Numbered from the stretch's first letter, positions 45,405 through 56,490 are shown. The stretch: DNA of 64,000 bases from Pseudomonas gingeri (GCF_013386165.1 NZ_JACAOS010000011.1:1-64000); one strand, 5' to 3'. Notes: generated from the letters alone by a model not told the origin. Made by a program: numbers and translations.

Positions 45405-46178
45405 TCAACCCTGGCCTGCACTCCAGGCGCGGCGCAGGTTTTCCAGACGCTCGACAGGAGAGTCCGCCGACGAGTCCGTCGGAATAGGCGCAGCAGGATA
45501 TTCCGCACGCAGGTGCAACCAGCCATCGAGCAGGCCGTACTCGCGAAACCCCTGGGCAATGCCCTCCTGGACATGGCACCAGGTCCGGTCGTACTCATGC
45601 CCGCTGCAGCGGCTCCACTGATAGGCGTGACGCTCCAGCAGGCAGGTCTGCAGGCGGCGCTGCTGGCGACTGCTCAGGAGCGGCGGCGCATCAAGGGTGG
45701 GAGTCTCCAACCCGGGGTTGAACAGTTGCTGCCAGCCGACACTGCCAATCGCCCGGTCCGCCCAGGTCCCGCCATGCCAATACAGGGAATGGATGGGACC
45801 GAGCCAGGCGCTCAGTTCGCGCGGATCCGATGAGTCGAAAAAATAGCTGGCGGTCTGCGGGTTGTAGTAACTGAGCAAGCCTCGATGCTGCTCGTCGAAC
45901 CCCACCACCAGTATCTGCCGCAGATGTGCCAGTAACACCTGCACCGGCGCCCGGGTGCGCAGGTACAAGCCGGGCCAGAGGCTCGGGTTGGCCTGGCTGA
46001 GGCGGCTCAACGGGCAATCCCCGGCCAGTTGCAACAGGCGCGGAGTGACGTCACCCAACCCCTGAAACGATGTGCCTTCGAACAGGTTGTAGGCCAGGTA
46101 GTGCGCGTAACGCTCCTTCAGGGCGTCGACCACCCCCGGTGCGCCGGGAACATCCAGCAACAGCCACTGGCTCGTCAT
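45405..46178 (-). CDS. DUF4123 (Tap/TEC) type VI effector adaptor
   Basis: 257-residue protein starting MTSQWLLLDVPGAP, with the DUF4123 core (VDALKERYAHYLAYNLFEGT near 19-38, then RLLQLAGDCPLSRL). DUF4123 proteins load a cognate effector onto VgrG and are normally encoded between the two. Here vgrG overlaps upstream (ATGA), but no effector gene follows: the next gene on this strand is absent and a convergent small membrane-protein gene ends 40 bases away. Confidence 0.85.
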   Translation of the reverse strand: MTSQWLLLDVPGAPGVVDALKERYAHYLAYNLFEGTSFQGLGDVTPRLLQLAGDCPLSRLSQANPSLWPGLYLRTRAPVQVLLAHLRQILVVGFDEQHRGLLSYYNPQTASYFFDSSDPRELSAWLGPIHSLYWHGGTWADRAIGSVGWQQLFNPGLETPTLDAPPLLSSRQQRRLQTCLLERHAYQWSRCSGHEYDRTWCHVQEGIAQGFREYGLLDGWLHLRAEYPAAPIPTDSSADSPVERLENLRRAWSAGQG

Positions 46179-47530
46179 AATGTACCCCGGCGCGAGAATA
46201 CGCCCCGGCAGGTGCAATCCTGCCACCGGCAATGACACTCGCGGCCGTCCATGGGGTGCCCGCACAGCAGCACCAGCGGATAACCGGCATGCAGTGACTC
46301 GAGAATCGGCTCCCGTCGCGGACGTTGCGCGACAACGGGTAGCGGCGCCGGCAACCGCGCATCGCCACGCATGACAATCCACGGCGCCCGCGGGTCGCCA
46401 CCCCGGAAGCGTACCCACACCGGCGTCCCCACCGTCAGTGCCGAGCCGCTCTCCTCGTTCTCACATTGCAGCGAGCGGGCCAGCGGCAACCAGCAGGGAA
46501 CCTGTGGCGCGGCGCTACCCAGGGAAAAGACCTCGATGCACACCGCCACCCGCCCCTCGGTATCGCGAAAGGTCCCCTGCCCATCGGGGTCGACCACCTG
46601 TGCCCGGAACAAGCCAGACAACACCGGGCCGGGCCAGCGCTTTCGAGAACGAAACGCCACCTCCCAGGATGTCGCTGCAAAGGCATTGCTGTAGCGCACT
46701 TTCGGTCCGAGGTCCGCGGACTCGCCGGGCAGACTGTCACCACGATGGCAAAGTCGGGTGACCAGCCATAAACGGTTCCACGCCGCACAGGGGTGATCCG
46801 AAACCGGCAGGTAGGCGCCGCTGGCCAGACCCGGCAGATCGCTCTCACCTTCCGCCACCTGGGCCCCGCGCCCGCCACGCCGACGGCTGCTGTCGGCCAG
46901 CGTGACGCAAAAGTCGAGCACGCCAGGGCCCGACTCGTGAGCGAAGCGCGCTCGAGGCCCCCGCCGAAATGCCCCCTGATGATCGGCAAAAACCAGCAAG
47001 TGCACATTGCGGCTGTGCTGGAAGTGATAGTGGATACCTTCCTCGGCACAGAGTCGCTGCACAAACGCCAGGCTCGACTCCTCGTACTGCACGCAATAGG
47101 CACGCCGGGCATAGTGGCCCTTGAGCGAAAAACGCACGGCGTCGTCGCCCAGGCCATGTTCCCCGAGGACCCGGGCAATGATCATCGGGACCGAACAGTG
47201 CTGGAACAGTCGCCGGCTTACGCGTTGCGCCAGGCAACCCAGTTGCGGCCCCAGGGACAGCCGACAATGCCCCCGTGCCAAGCCCCGCAGCGTCAGGTTG
47301 ACACCCTGTATCTGCCCGTGAAAACCGGCGTTTTCAGCCCCCAGCGCCAGGTAGCAACTGCGGTACATCAACCCGGCCAGGTCCAACTCGCCTTCCTCGT
47401 CGAGGACATCCAGCTCAAAGGTAAACAACTCGTCGATCGCCTCCGTGCCGGTAAAGGCCGTGACGATCAGGGGATGGGACAAGCCCGCGACATCCAGCCG
47501 AAAAAACGGCTCGCTGACTGGATCGAACAT
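46175..47530 (-). CDS. vgrG: Short type VI spike protein VgrG with Cys/His-rich tail
   Basis: 451-residue VgrG. The gp27-like base covers about 1-330 (FFRLDVAGLSHPLIVTAF, RAYCVQYEESSLAFVQRLCA, EEGIHYHFQH) and a gp5-like OB fold about 330-400 (LTVGTPVWVRFRGGDPRAPW). The beta-helical needle of ordinary VgrGs, usually over 600 residues, is missing. Instead a ~40-residue tail carries Cys 423, His 425, Cys 432, His 433, Cys 434, Cys 439 and Cys 441, a likely metal site. No other type VI genes are in the window, so this is an orphan vgrG that would use a machine encoded elsewhere. Confidence 0.85.
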   Translation of the reverse strand: MFDPVSEPFFRLDVAGLSHPLIVTAFTGTEAIDELFTFELDVLDEEGELDLAGLMYRSCYLALGAENAGFHGQIQGVNLTLRGLARGHCRLSLGPQLGCLAQRVSRRLFQHCSVPMIIARVLGEHGLGDDAVRFSLKGHYARRAYCVQYEESSLAFVQRLCAEEGIHYHFQHSRNVHLLVFADHQGAFRRGPRARFAHESGPGVLDFCVTLADSSRRRGGRGAQVAEGESDLPGLASGAYLPVSDHPCAAWNRLWLVTRLCHRGDSLPGESADLGPKVRYSNAFAATSWEVAFRSRKRWPGPVLSGLFRAQVVDPDGQGTFRDTEGRVAVCIEVFSLGSAAPQVPCWLPLARSLQCENEESGSALTVGTPVWVRFRGGDPRAPWIVMRGDARLPAPLPVVAQRPRREPILESLHAGYPLVLLCGHPMDGRECHCRWQDCTCRGVFSRRGTL

Positions 47531-47667
47531 TGGCTTTCCTCATTACATGGCACCCAATCGGGATTCTCCCCGAGAGACAAGGCCGAGTAGAGGGCTGAAA
47601 CAACGTTAGAGAAAAGACCTACGCAAAACACAGAATAAGGGAAGCCGTGATCTTGATTTCAAGGCAT

Positions 47668-47696
47668 AAAAAAACCACCGCGGAGGGTGGTTTTTT
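47668..47696. terminator. Rho-independent terminator downstream of speA
   Basis: AAAAAAACCACC-CGCGGA-GGGTGGTTTTTT-like stem flanked by A and T runs on both sides, 82 bases beyond the speA stop codon. On the minus strand it ends in a run of seven Ts. Confidence 0.85.
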
Positions 47697-47777
47697 GACA
47701 AAAAGACATTGCCTACAAGATCCCAGGAAAAAACCAAATCCAAACAAGGCCGTTTCCCGGGAACTATTGGCGCCGCC

Positions 47778-49691
<1,914 letters not shown>

Positions 49692-49842
49692 CGAAGTCCC
49701 CTATAAAGAAGTCAAATAGCGCCACCTGGGTCCAGGCTGCGCGCAGTCTAAAGAATGAAAATGACGATTCGCCTGCATGCAGGGAACTCAGACCCTGAAT
49801 CCGGCACCGAGTTTAGGCTCAGTACGATAACTGCCTGCGCGA

Positions 49843-49929
49843 CGATCATGCTGCGTTGAAAACAGGCTCGGAATGCTCATTTAGTGGACTAAACTCTGCT
49901 TCCTCGCCTGTTTTCGCCTTGCCTGATCG
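49843..49929. repeat. Long imperfect inverted repeat, probable intergenic repeat family
   Basis: Arms at 49843-49867 and 49906-49929 share CGATCA outer ends and perfect 10-base inner ends (GAAAACAGGC with GCCTGTTTTC). A nested palindrome TTTAGT-GG-ACTAAA lies at 49880-49893. I recall closely similar blocks between genes in several Pseudomonas genomes, so this is probably a dispersed repeat distinct from the REPs. It lies in the gene-free 49692-50061 region. Confidence 0.6.
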
Positions 49930-49977
49930 CCGCTCGGCGAGTTCTCGTACGGAGCCTAGAAACTGTTCGGGAACAGG

Positions 49978-50057
49978 CTCTGTGAAAACCATGGGGACGA
50001 CAGCCCGGCTTCGTTCATCCGGGCCGGCAGGTCAACTTCACAGTGGTTTTCACAGAG
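49978..50057. terminator. Large nested hairpin downstream of yciH
   Basis: Fourteen-base perfect arms (49978-49991 with 50044-50057) enclose an inner G+C-rich hairpin (GCCCGG with CCGGGC near 50003-50022). It lies five bases beyond the yciH stop codon on the minus strand, so it may stabilise or end that transcript. There is no T-run. Confidence 0.5.
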
Positions 50058-50061
50058 GCTG

Positions 50062-50433
50062 CTAGCCGCCGGACTTCTTCGCCTTGAAACCGTGTTTCTC
50101 CAGCTCAGCCAGGAGCAACTCGACGTGATCGCCCTGGATCTCGATGACGCCATCCTTCAAGGCGCCACCGGTGCCACAGCGTTTCTTCAACGCCGTCGCC
50201 AGGTCCTTGAGGGCGTCTTCGGCCAGGGGCACGCCGGTGACGGTGGTCACCGTCTTGCCGCCACGCCCCTTGCTTTCGCGACGCACGCGGGCAATGCCAT
50301 CACCGGCAGGGAGAACACTTTGTTTGCAGATACAGGCAGCCACCGGCTGGCTACAGTCCGGGCAATGTCGACCTGCGTCGGTGGAGAACACCAGGCCACC
50401 GAGGGCGGCGAAGGATGCGGCTTTTTTGGCCAC
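50062..50433 (-). CDS. yciH: SUI1/YciH-family translation factor
   Basis: 123-residue SUI1-domain protein. The C-terminal ~75 residues form the eIF1-like fold (GGKTVTTVTGVPL, KKRCGTGGALKDGVIEIQGD). The N-terminal ~50 residues carry a Cys cluster (CPDCSQPVAACIC) that looks like a small zinc site. The start is taken as GTG at 50433 with AGAGGA seven bases upstream; no ATG fits. YciH is thought to influence start-codon selection or stress translation, but its role is not settled. Confidence 0.85.
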   Translation of the reverse strand: MAKKAASFAALGGLVFSTDAGRHCPDCSQPVAACICKQSVLPAGDGIARVRRESKGRGGKTVTTVTGVPLAEDALKDLATALKKRCGTGGALKDGVIEIQGDHVELLLAELEKHGFKAKKSGG

Positions 50434-50639
50434 CGGCAATCCTCTTGGGAGGACTAAAAGACTGGTCACACCCCCGGGAGGGGCCTGCGACCGCGAAGCC
50501 CCACTCAGGCAGGGGCAGCGCAACTGCAGCGGGCAACGCCACCGCAGCTTTGAAAGTCGCGCAGTGTAACGGCAAAAAGCCCTCGGCCCAATAGCCAAAC
50601 AGCGCCAATTGATGAAGCTTTTGCGACGTCGCTGCCGTG

Positions 50640-51167
50640 TTATTGCAGATAACGTTTCAACGCTGCCAGGGAGTCCGGGCAATAGGGCTTTTCCAGGGTT
50701 TCGCCCAGGGCCTGGTCAATCGAGACAAAACGCGCCTCGAGAACCTCTTCCGGTTGCAGCCGCAGCGGCCCGTCCCAGACCGCACTGAACACCGCGCACC
50801 AGAGACGGTTGCCCGGCTGGTCGAAGAAAAAGTGCTCGTGTTCGGTCAGCGGCACGCCACTGACCCCCAACTCCTCTTCCAGCTCGCGGGCAGCGGACTC
50901 GGCATAACTTTCGTCGGCCTGGACCATGCCGCCGGCGGCCACATCCCAATACCCCGGGTAGATGGCCTTGCTCAAGGTCCGTCGGTGCACGCACAGCTCA
51001 CCGGCGGAGTTGAACAGCAGGATATAGGTCCCCCGCCCGATCAGGCCGCGCTCGCGCAACTCGATCCGGGCCAGGGCGCCGAGCAGTTGGTCATCGGCGT
51101 CGACCCAGGCGATCTGCTCGGCGTCCGAGGCGGCGCGGTGCAGGGCTTCCTTTGCAGCGTTATCCAT
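50640..51167 (-). CDS. NUDIX hydrolase
   Basis: 175-residue NUDIX hydrolase with a perfect Nudix box at residues 80-102: Gly 80, Glu 86, and REL-EE-LG at 94-101. It resembles the YfcD group of cytosolic NUDIX proteins (GTYILLFNSAGELCVHRRT, then YPGYWDVAAGG). The substrate is unknown. It starts four bases after the DUF2333 stop, so the two form an operon. A 206-base gap without a gene separates it from yciH. Confidence 0.88.
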   Translation of the reverse strand: MDNAAKEALHRAASDAEQIAWVDADDQLLGALARIELRERGLIGRGTYILLFNSAGELCVHRRTLSKAIYPGYWDVAAGGMVQADESYAESAARELEEELGVSGVPLTEHEHFFFDQPGNRLWCAVFSAVWDGPLRLQPEEVLEARFVSIDQALGETLEKPYCPDSLAALKRYLQ

Positions 51168-51170
51168 GAC

Positions 51171-52238
51171 TCAACCCTGGTTCAGCAGTTGACGCAGATC
51201 GATCACCGCTGCGTTGGCCCGGGAAATATAGTTGGCCATCACCAGCGAGTGGTTGGCCAAAATACCGAAACCGCTGCCATTGAGGATCATCGGGCTCCAG
51301 ATCGGCTGCTGGGAGGCCTCCAGTTCACGGATGATCTGACGCACGCTGACCGTGGCGTTCTTCTTCGCCAGGACGTCGGCGAAGTCGACTTCAACGGCGC
51401 GCAGCAGGTGGGACAGTGCCCAGGCCTGGCCGCGAGCCTCATAGAACACGTTGTCGATCTGCAACCACGGGGTTTCGACGATTTCCTCATCGACCTGCGG
51501 TACTTGCCCCGGGATCACGCTTTCGGTTTTCAGCGCGGTGTTCAGCTTGACCCGCCCGACACTGGCCGACAGACGCTGGGACAGCGAGCCGAGACGGGTC
51601 GCCACATCGCCCAGCCAGTTGTTCAGGTTGTCGGCGCGCGCATAGAACAACGCGTTGTTCTGGTTCGGATCGGACAAACGGGCCTGATAGCGGCTCAGGG
51701 AATTGATCCCTTCCTGATATTCCGACTCACTGGACGGCAGCATCCAGCTCTTGTTGTCGAAGTTGAAGCGCGGTTCGGCCTTGGCCAGGTCCGCATCTTC
51801 AGCCGATTGCGATTGGGAACGGGCGAAGTCCTTGCGCATGGCACGGGTCATATCGCGGACCTGGACCAGCACGCCGTACTCCCAACTGGGAATATTGTCC
51901 AGCCAGACGCCCGGCGGAAAGCGGTCGTTGGACAGGTAGCCACCGGGTTTGTGGAGCAAGGTGCCGGCCACGGTCTTGAGGGTTTCCACCGTGGTGTAGC
52001 CGACCACCATCTTGCGGCCTTCCTTCTCGGCGGCCATCTGGGCGTTCTGCTGCACCGCAAACAGCGGCGGCTCCTGGCTCCAGTACCAACCGATGAGGAT
52101 CGTGGTCAGCAGGTACAAACCCAGCAGGGTCGCCAGTGCACGACTGAACAGCATCCCACGAAAGTAACCACGGGGCGCCGACTTGGGTTCGGCGGCACGC
52201 TCCGACGCGCTGCCTTCGCGTTTTTTCCAGTCCAGCAT
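51171..52238 (-). CDS. DUF2333 membrane-anchored protein
   Basis: 355-residue protein with a basic N-terminus, one TM helix near 33-52 (ALATLLGLYLLTTILIGWYW) and a large probably periplasmic domain. It fits DUF2333, a family of unknown function that accompanies speA and gcbA in pseudomonads. It is the first gene of a two-gene leftward operon with the NUDIX gene and is divergent from gcbA across 305 bases. Confidence 0.83.
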   Translation of the reverse strand: MLDWKKREGSASERAAEPKSAPRGYFRGMLFSRALATLLGLYLLTTILIGWYWSQEPPLFAVQQNAQMAAEKEGRKMVVGYTTVETLKTVAGTLLHKPGGYLSNDRFPPGVWLDNIPSWEYGVLVQVRDMTRAMRKDFARSQSQSAEDADLAKAEPRFNFDNKSWMLPSSESEYQEGINSLSRYQARLSDPNQNNALFYARADNLNNWLGDVATRLGSLSQRLSASVGRVKLNTALKTESVIPGQVPQVDEEIVETPWLQIDNVFYEARGQAWALSHLLRAVEVDFADVLAKKNATVSVRQIIRELEASQQPIWSPMILNGSGFGILANHSLVMANYISRANAAVIDLRQLLNQG

Positions 52239-52543
52239 GGCTCTATCCTTTTCCTGAATTCATCGGTTCGACCACAACCCTGCTCCATCGTGCCTTTCCT
52301 GTTGTTGCGCAAGGTCAAGGACACGGCAGCGTTGCCATCCGTGCGAGCACTATAAATCAAGCCCCGGCGGGACGCCTCCTCGATACGACCTCTCCGGTCT
52401 TGTTGTGGGATCCAACCCGGCGAAACCCATGGGTCACCAAATGAATCTGCTTAATTGACGGATGACACCGCCATTGACGAAAAGAGCTGCTAGCATAGAG
52501 CCATCAGTCGACCCCAGCCGTTCCCCTAACTAGTAGTCAGGAC
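52239..52543. promoter_or_regulatory. Divergent control region between DUF2333 and gcbA
   Basis: 305 bases with no gene. The best promoter-like pair facing gcbA is TTGACG (52474-52479) and TAGAGC (52496-52501) with a 16-base spacer, about 42 bases before the gcbA ATG. A second TTGACG lies at 52465-52470 in the same direction. Nothing specific was recognised for the leftward gene. Confidence 0.4.
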
Positions 52544-54205
52544 ATGACCGAGCCAGAAGACCCCAGCCGCGAGCGCCTCAAGCAGCACTTTGCCCAGCGG
52601 GTCATTCATCAGGCCCGGCAAATCCTCGAGATCTGGCAACGCCTGCAACGCAGCGAATGGTCGAGCGCCGACATGTCCGAACTGAGCGAAGCCAACCTGC
52701 GCCTGCTGCGCTTCGCCGAACGCTTCGAACAACCTGAACACACCCAACTGGCCCGCCATATCGGCCAGTCCCTGGAAGAGGTCGAGGCCAACCGCGGACG
52801 CCTGAGCAGCGGCCCGATCACCGAACTCAACCGCCTGATGCAGCGCCTGTCGCGGACCGGCCTGCGCCACGGTGACCAACTCGAACACACCTTCCTGCCG
52901 CCACTGCGCAGACCGGTCTACGTGATGCTGCAAGACCACGACCGTGCCGAACGCCTGGCCAAGCAACTGGAGTTCTTCGGTCTCAGCGCCCAATCCCTGG
53001 ACAGTGTCGCCGCGTTTCGCTCCTCGATGGCCGAGCGCCTGCCTTCGGCTATTGTCATGGACGTCGACTTCAGCGGCGCCGGCATGGGCCTGCACCTGGC
53101 CGCCGAAGCGCAGTTGGGCCTGGAACAGAAACTGCCGCTGCTGTTCTTCAGTCTCCACGAAACCGACACCCCGACCCGCCTGGCCGCCGTGCGCGCCGGC
53201 GGCCAGGAGTTCCTCACCGGGACCCTGGAAGCGTCGAGCCTGCTGGAGAAGATCGAAGTCCTCACCTGCATCGCCCAATACGATCCGTACAAGGTGTTGA
53301 TCATCGACGACTCACGGGCCCAGGCGCTGCACACCGAACGCCTGCTCAACAGCGCCGGCATCGTCACCCGGACCCTGATCGATCCGATCCAGGCCATGGC
53401 CGAACTCGCGGACTTCCAGCCCGACCTGATCATCCTCGACATGTACATGCCGGCTTGTACCGGCACGGAACTGGCCAAGGTGATCCGCCACAACGACCGT
53501 TATGTCAGCGTGCCGATCATCTACCTGTCGGCCGAGGACGACCTGGACAAGCAACTCGACGCCATGAGCGAGGGCGGCGACGACTTCCTCACCAAGCCGA
53601 TCAAGCCACGGCACCTGATCACCACCGTGCGCAACCGCGCGGCCCGGGCCCGCAACCTCAAGGCACGGATGGTCCGCGACAGCCTGACCGGGCTGTACAA
53701 CCACACCCATATCCTGCAACTGCTCGAAGACTGCAGCTTCCGCGCCCGCCGCGAAAGCAAGCCGCTGAGCTTCGCCATGCTCGATATCGATCACTTCAAG
53801 CGGGTCAACGACAGCCACGGCCACCCCATGGGTGACCGGGTCATCAAGAGCCTGGCGCTGTTTCTCAAGCAACGCCTGCGCAAGACCGACTTTATCGGCC
53901 GTTACGGCGGCGAAGAATTCGCCATCGTCATGCCCGATACCGATATCGAGTCAGCCTATAAAGTGCTGGATGAAATTCGCCAGCGCTTTGCCGAAATCCA
54001 CTACCCGGCGCAGCCCCAGGACCTGTGGTGCACCTTCAGCGCCGGGGTGGTCGAACTGCAGGCCGAGTCCGACAGCCTGATGATGGCCAGCCAGGCCGAC
54101 GAAGCCCTCTACCGCGCCAAACATGCCGGACGCAATCGCGTGCAAGCGGCAAGGCAAAGTGCCAGCTTTTCATCGGATCCCACTGACTCCGTCATGACTC
54201 TGTAA
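52544..54205 (+). CDS. gcbA: Diguanylate cyclase response regulator GcbA
   Basis: 553-residue protein. An N-terminal helical region (1-120) precedes two receiver domains. The first (about 125-240) is degenerate; the second (about 248-368) has Asp 299 in IILDMYMPACTG and the lysine of TKPIKP. A GGDEF domain follows with the active-site motif GGEEF at 455-459 and an inhibitory-site RxxD at 446-449. It should make cyclic di-GMP under product inhibition. Architecture and position match GcbA of P. fluorescens and PA4843, which promote surface attachment. Confidence 0.92.
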   Translation: MTEPEDPSRERLKQHFAQRVIHQARQILEIWQRLQRSEWSSADMSELSEANLRLLRFAERFEQPEHTQLARHIGQSLEEVEANRGRLSSGPITELNRLMQRLSRTGLRHGDQLEHTFLPPLRRPVYVMLQDHDRAERLAKQLEFFGLSAQSLDSVAAFRSSMAERLPSAIVMDVDFSGAGMGLHLAAEAQLGLEQKLPLLFFSLHETDTPTRLAAVRAGGQEFLTGTLEASSLLEKIEVLTCIAQYDPYKVLIIDDSRAQALHTERLLNSAGIVTRTLIDPIQAMAELADFQPDLIILDMYMPACTGTELAKVIRHNDRYVSVPIIYLSAEDDLDKQLDAMSEGGDDFLTKPIKPRHLITTVRNRAARARNLKARMVRDSLTGLYNHTHILQLLEDCSFRARRESKPLSFAMLDIDHFKRVNDSHGHPMGDRVIKSLALFLKQRLRKTDFIGRYGGEEFAIVMPDTDIESAYKVLDEIRQRFAEIHYPAQPQDLWCTFSAGVVELQAESDSLMMASQADEALYRAKHAGRNRVQAARQSASFSSDPTDSVMTL

Positions 54206-54232
54206 CAAAACCGCAATAACTTCAGGCACTTA
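54189..54232 (+). promoter_or_regulatory. Tandem PHO-box-like repeats upstream of ctpL
   Basis: CCGTCATGACTCTGTAAC (54189-54206) matches the PhoB box plan of two CTGTCAT-like 7-mers spaced by four bases. It continues in 11-base steps with CCGCAAT (54211-54217). A possible -10 (CACTAT or ACTATT) lies near 54233-54240, 21 bases before the ctpL ATG. The element overlaps the gcbA stop codon. Confidence 0.65.
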
Positions 54233-54260
54233 CCACTATTTGTCGTGGATAGAATCCTGA

Positions 54261-56222
54261 ATGCGCCTGAAGTTACTGACCAATCTCAACACTCTGTTGC
54301 TCGTCGCCGTCTGCCTGGCGCTCGGAGCCACGCTCTGGTGGTCGCAACAGGCGCTGGAACGTCCCTACCAACTGATGGAGCGCTACCTCAGTCTGTCGCA
54401 ACAATTCCAGAACCAGGTGGCACGTAATATCGAAGACTACCTGGGCAGCGGCGACGCCTTGCGCCTGAGCAGTGCAAGCCAGGCCATCGAACAGCTGGAA
54501 AAACAGCTCGATGTCCTGTCGCCGGACATGACCGCGGCCCTGCATCCAAGCCTTGCCGCCCTGAACGATTTCAGCAAGACCGACCTGCTCGCCGCTGGCA
54601 AGCTGGCCGGTGATCCACAAGCCCTGCTGCTCCAGGCCGAACGCGAACTGGGCGGCAACCTGGAACAACTGAGCCAATACGCCACCCAGGCCAAGGGCCC
54701 GGAAGCGGCCGCCTACCTGCCCCTGTTACTGACGGCCTCATCACACCTGGCCAAGCTGAGCCTGGCACGGGACAAACTGGTCAGCAGCGGACGCAGCGAA
54801 CTGGCCACCGATGTCGAACGCGAACTGGCGAGCATCCGCGGCCAGGCCGAACAACTGGAAGCCCTGCCCCTGCTCGGCGTGACCGCCAGCAGCGAATCCA
54901 GCACCGACGATTTCAGTGCCATGATGGGCCTGGAAAACACCGAAAAGGCCGTGGTCCAGGACACCGGCGTCGACCTCAAGCGCGAACTCCACAGCCTGCT
55001 GAGCCGCTACCCGGCGGAACTGGGTCGGACCCGCGAGCAGATCCAGCGCCGCTCGGAGCTGGCGACGGCGACCCACCTCAAGATCAATGCCGTGCAACAG
55101 GCCATTGCCGGGCTGGAGCCGGTGGTCCGCGCCCAGCATGGCAAGATCCAGAGCGACGTGCGGATGATGCAGGGCCTGATGATTGGCCTGATCCTGCTGA
55201 TCGCTCTGTTGATCGACACCCTGCAACGCAAGCTGTCACGGGTCCTGACCAACCTGGCCCCGGCGCTCTCGACCTGGGCCGAAGGCGATTTCAGCCGGGA
55301 TATCCAACTGGGCAAGACCAACCGTGAACTGCACGATATCGAAGCCTCGCTGAACCGCCTGCGCGCCTATCTGGTGGACCTGGTGGGAACCATCCGGCAG
55401 AACGCCGAGGAAGTCGCTGGCAGTAGCCGCGCCCTGGCCGACCTCAGCGGCGGCCTGCACAGCGGCGCCGAACGCCAGGCCGGCGACACCGCACAGATTC
55501 GCGACGCCCTCGGCGAACTCGAAGCGACCATCCAGCAAGTGGCCGGCGACGCCAGCCAGGCCGCCGATGCCAGCCGCAGCGCCGGCAGCGCGGTGGAACA
55601 CGGCCAGCAGGTCATCGGCCTGAGCCTGACCGGTTTGCACGCGCTGGTGGGTGAAGTCCAGGGCAACGCGCAGATGATCGAGAAACTCGCCGAGGAATCG
55701 GCCACCATCGGCGGCGTACTGACGGTGATTCGCTCGATTGCCGACCAGACCAACCTGCTGGCCCTCAACGCCGCGATCGAAGCCGCCCGCGCCGGGGAAA
55801 TGGGCCGTGGTTTCGCCGTGGTCGCCGAAGAAGTGCGCAGCCTGGCACAACGCACGGCCGGGGCTACGGGCGAGATCCAGAGCCTGATCGCCGGCCTGCA
55901 AAGCGCGGCGCGACAGTCGGTGGAAGGCATGCGCGCGCAAGTCGAACATGCCGAAGCCACGGCCAGCCAGGCCCAGGCGGCGGACGGTGCACTGGACAAG
56001 ATTGTCGGGGCGATCCAGACCATCGCCGAGACCGCGGTGCGCATCGCCGATGTCACCGCCCAGCAAAGCGGCGCGGTCAGCGAGATTCGCGATCACAGCG
56101 AGCGGATTCACCAGCTCGGTGGCGACAACCTGCTGCGTATCGGCGAAGGTCGCAGCCAGGGCGAACACCTGCTGGTGCTGGGCGGGCAGTTGCGCACCGC
56201 CGTGCAGGCCTTCCGCGTCTGA
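54261..56222 (+). CDS. ctpL: Chemoreceptor CtpL (phosphate taxis type)
   Basis: 653-residue methyl-accepting chemotaxis protein. TM1 is at about 9-27. A long all-helical periplasmic domain (about 30-300, HBM-like) precedes TM2 near 310-325, a HAMP segment, and the signalling domain with [20 protein letters not shown]. Its place after gcbA and its length match CtpL of P. aeruginosa (PA4844), a receptor for taxis to low inorganic phosphate. The PHO-box-like array just upstream supports that role. Some CtpL proteins also respond to chlorinated compounds. Confidence 0.88.
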   Translation: MRLKLLTNLNTLLLVAVCLALGATLWWSQQALERPYQLMERYLSLSQQFQNQVARNIEDYLGSGDALRLSSASQAIEQLEKQLDVLSPDMTAALHPSLAALNDFSKTDLLAAGKLAGDPQALLLQAERELGGNLEQLSQYATQAKGPEAAAYLPLLLTASSHLAKLSLARDKLVSSGRSELATDVERELASIRGQAEQLEALPLLGVTASSESSTDDFSAMMGLENTEKAVVQDTGVDLKRELHSLLSRYPAELGRTREQIQRRSELATATHLKINAVQQAIAGLEPVVRAQHGKIQSDVRMMQGLMIGLILLIALLIDTLQRKLSRVLTNLAPALSTWAEGDFSRDIQLGKTNRELHDIEASLNRLRAYLVDLVGTIRQNAEEVAGSSRALADLSGGLHSGAERQAGDTAQIRDALGELEATIQQVAGDASQAADASRSAGSAVEHGQQVIGLSLTGLHALVGEVQGNAQMIEKLAEESATIGGVLTVIRSIADQTNLLALNAAIEAARAGEMGRGFAVVAEEVRSLAQRTAGATGEIQSLIAGLQSAARQSVEGMRAQVEHAEATASQAQAADGALDKIVGAIQTIAETAVRIADVTAQQSGAVSEIRDHSERIHQLGGDNLLRIGEGRSQGEHLLVLGGQLRTAVQAFRV

Positions 56223-56490
56223 ACCCACACCACGGGCCCCTCTCTCGACCCCACCCGGATACCCGCAACGGCAGCAAAATCGCCGCGGCGGCGGTCATCG
56301 GCAGCGGCGCTGCCGCGAACTTCGGCGAACCGGTCGCCGCGACGAATGACCAGATCCGACAAATCAGTCATAAACTTCGCGCGAACATCGGACATCGTGC
56401 TGGCTATTGCAGGTAACTGGACAGTCGCCAAAGCTTTCCGGCATAGTCGGCCCGCACCGACAACTGCACATGAACAACAAGGAACAACCG

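Noticed and set aside
45405..47530. A full type VI secretion cluster
   Set aside because: Only vgrG and its adaptor are present. No tss sheath, baseplate or ATPase gene lies in the window.
50637..52355. A 572-codon plus-strand open frame over the NUDIX and DUF2333 genes
   Set aside because: The minus strand carries a perfect Nudix box and a DUF2333 protein; the plus frame has no domain.
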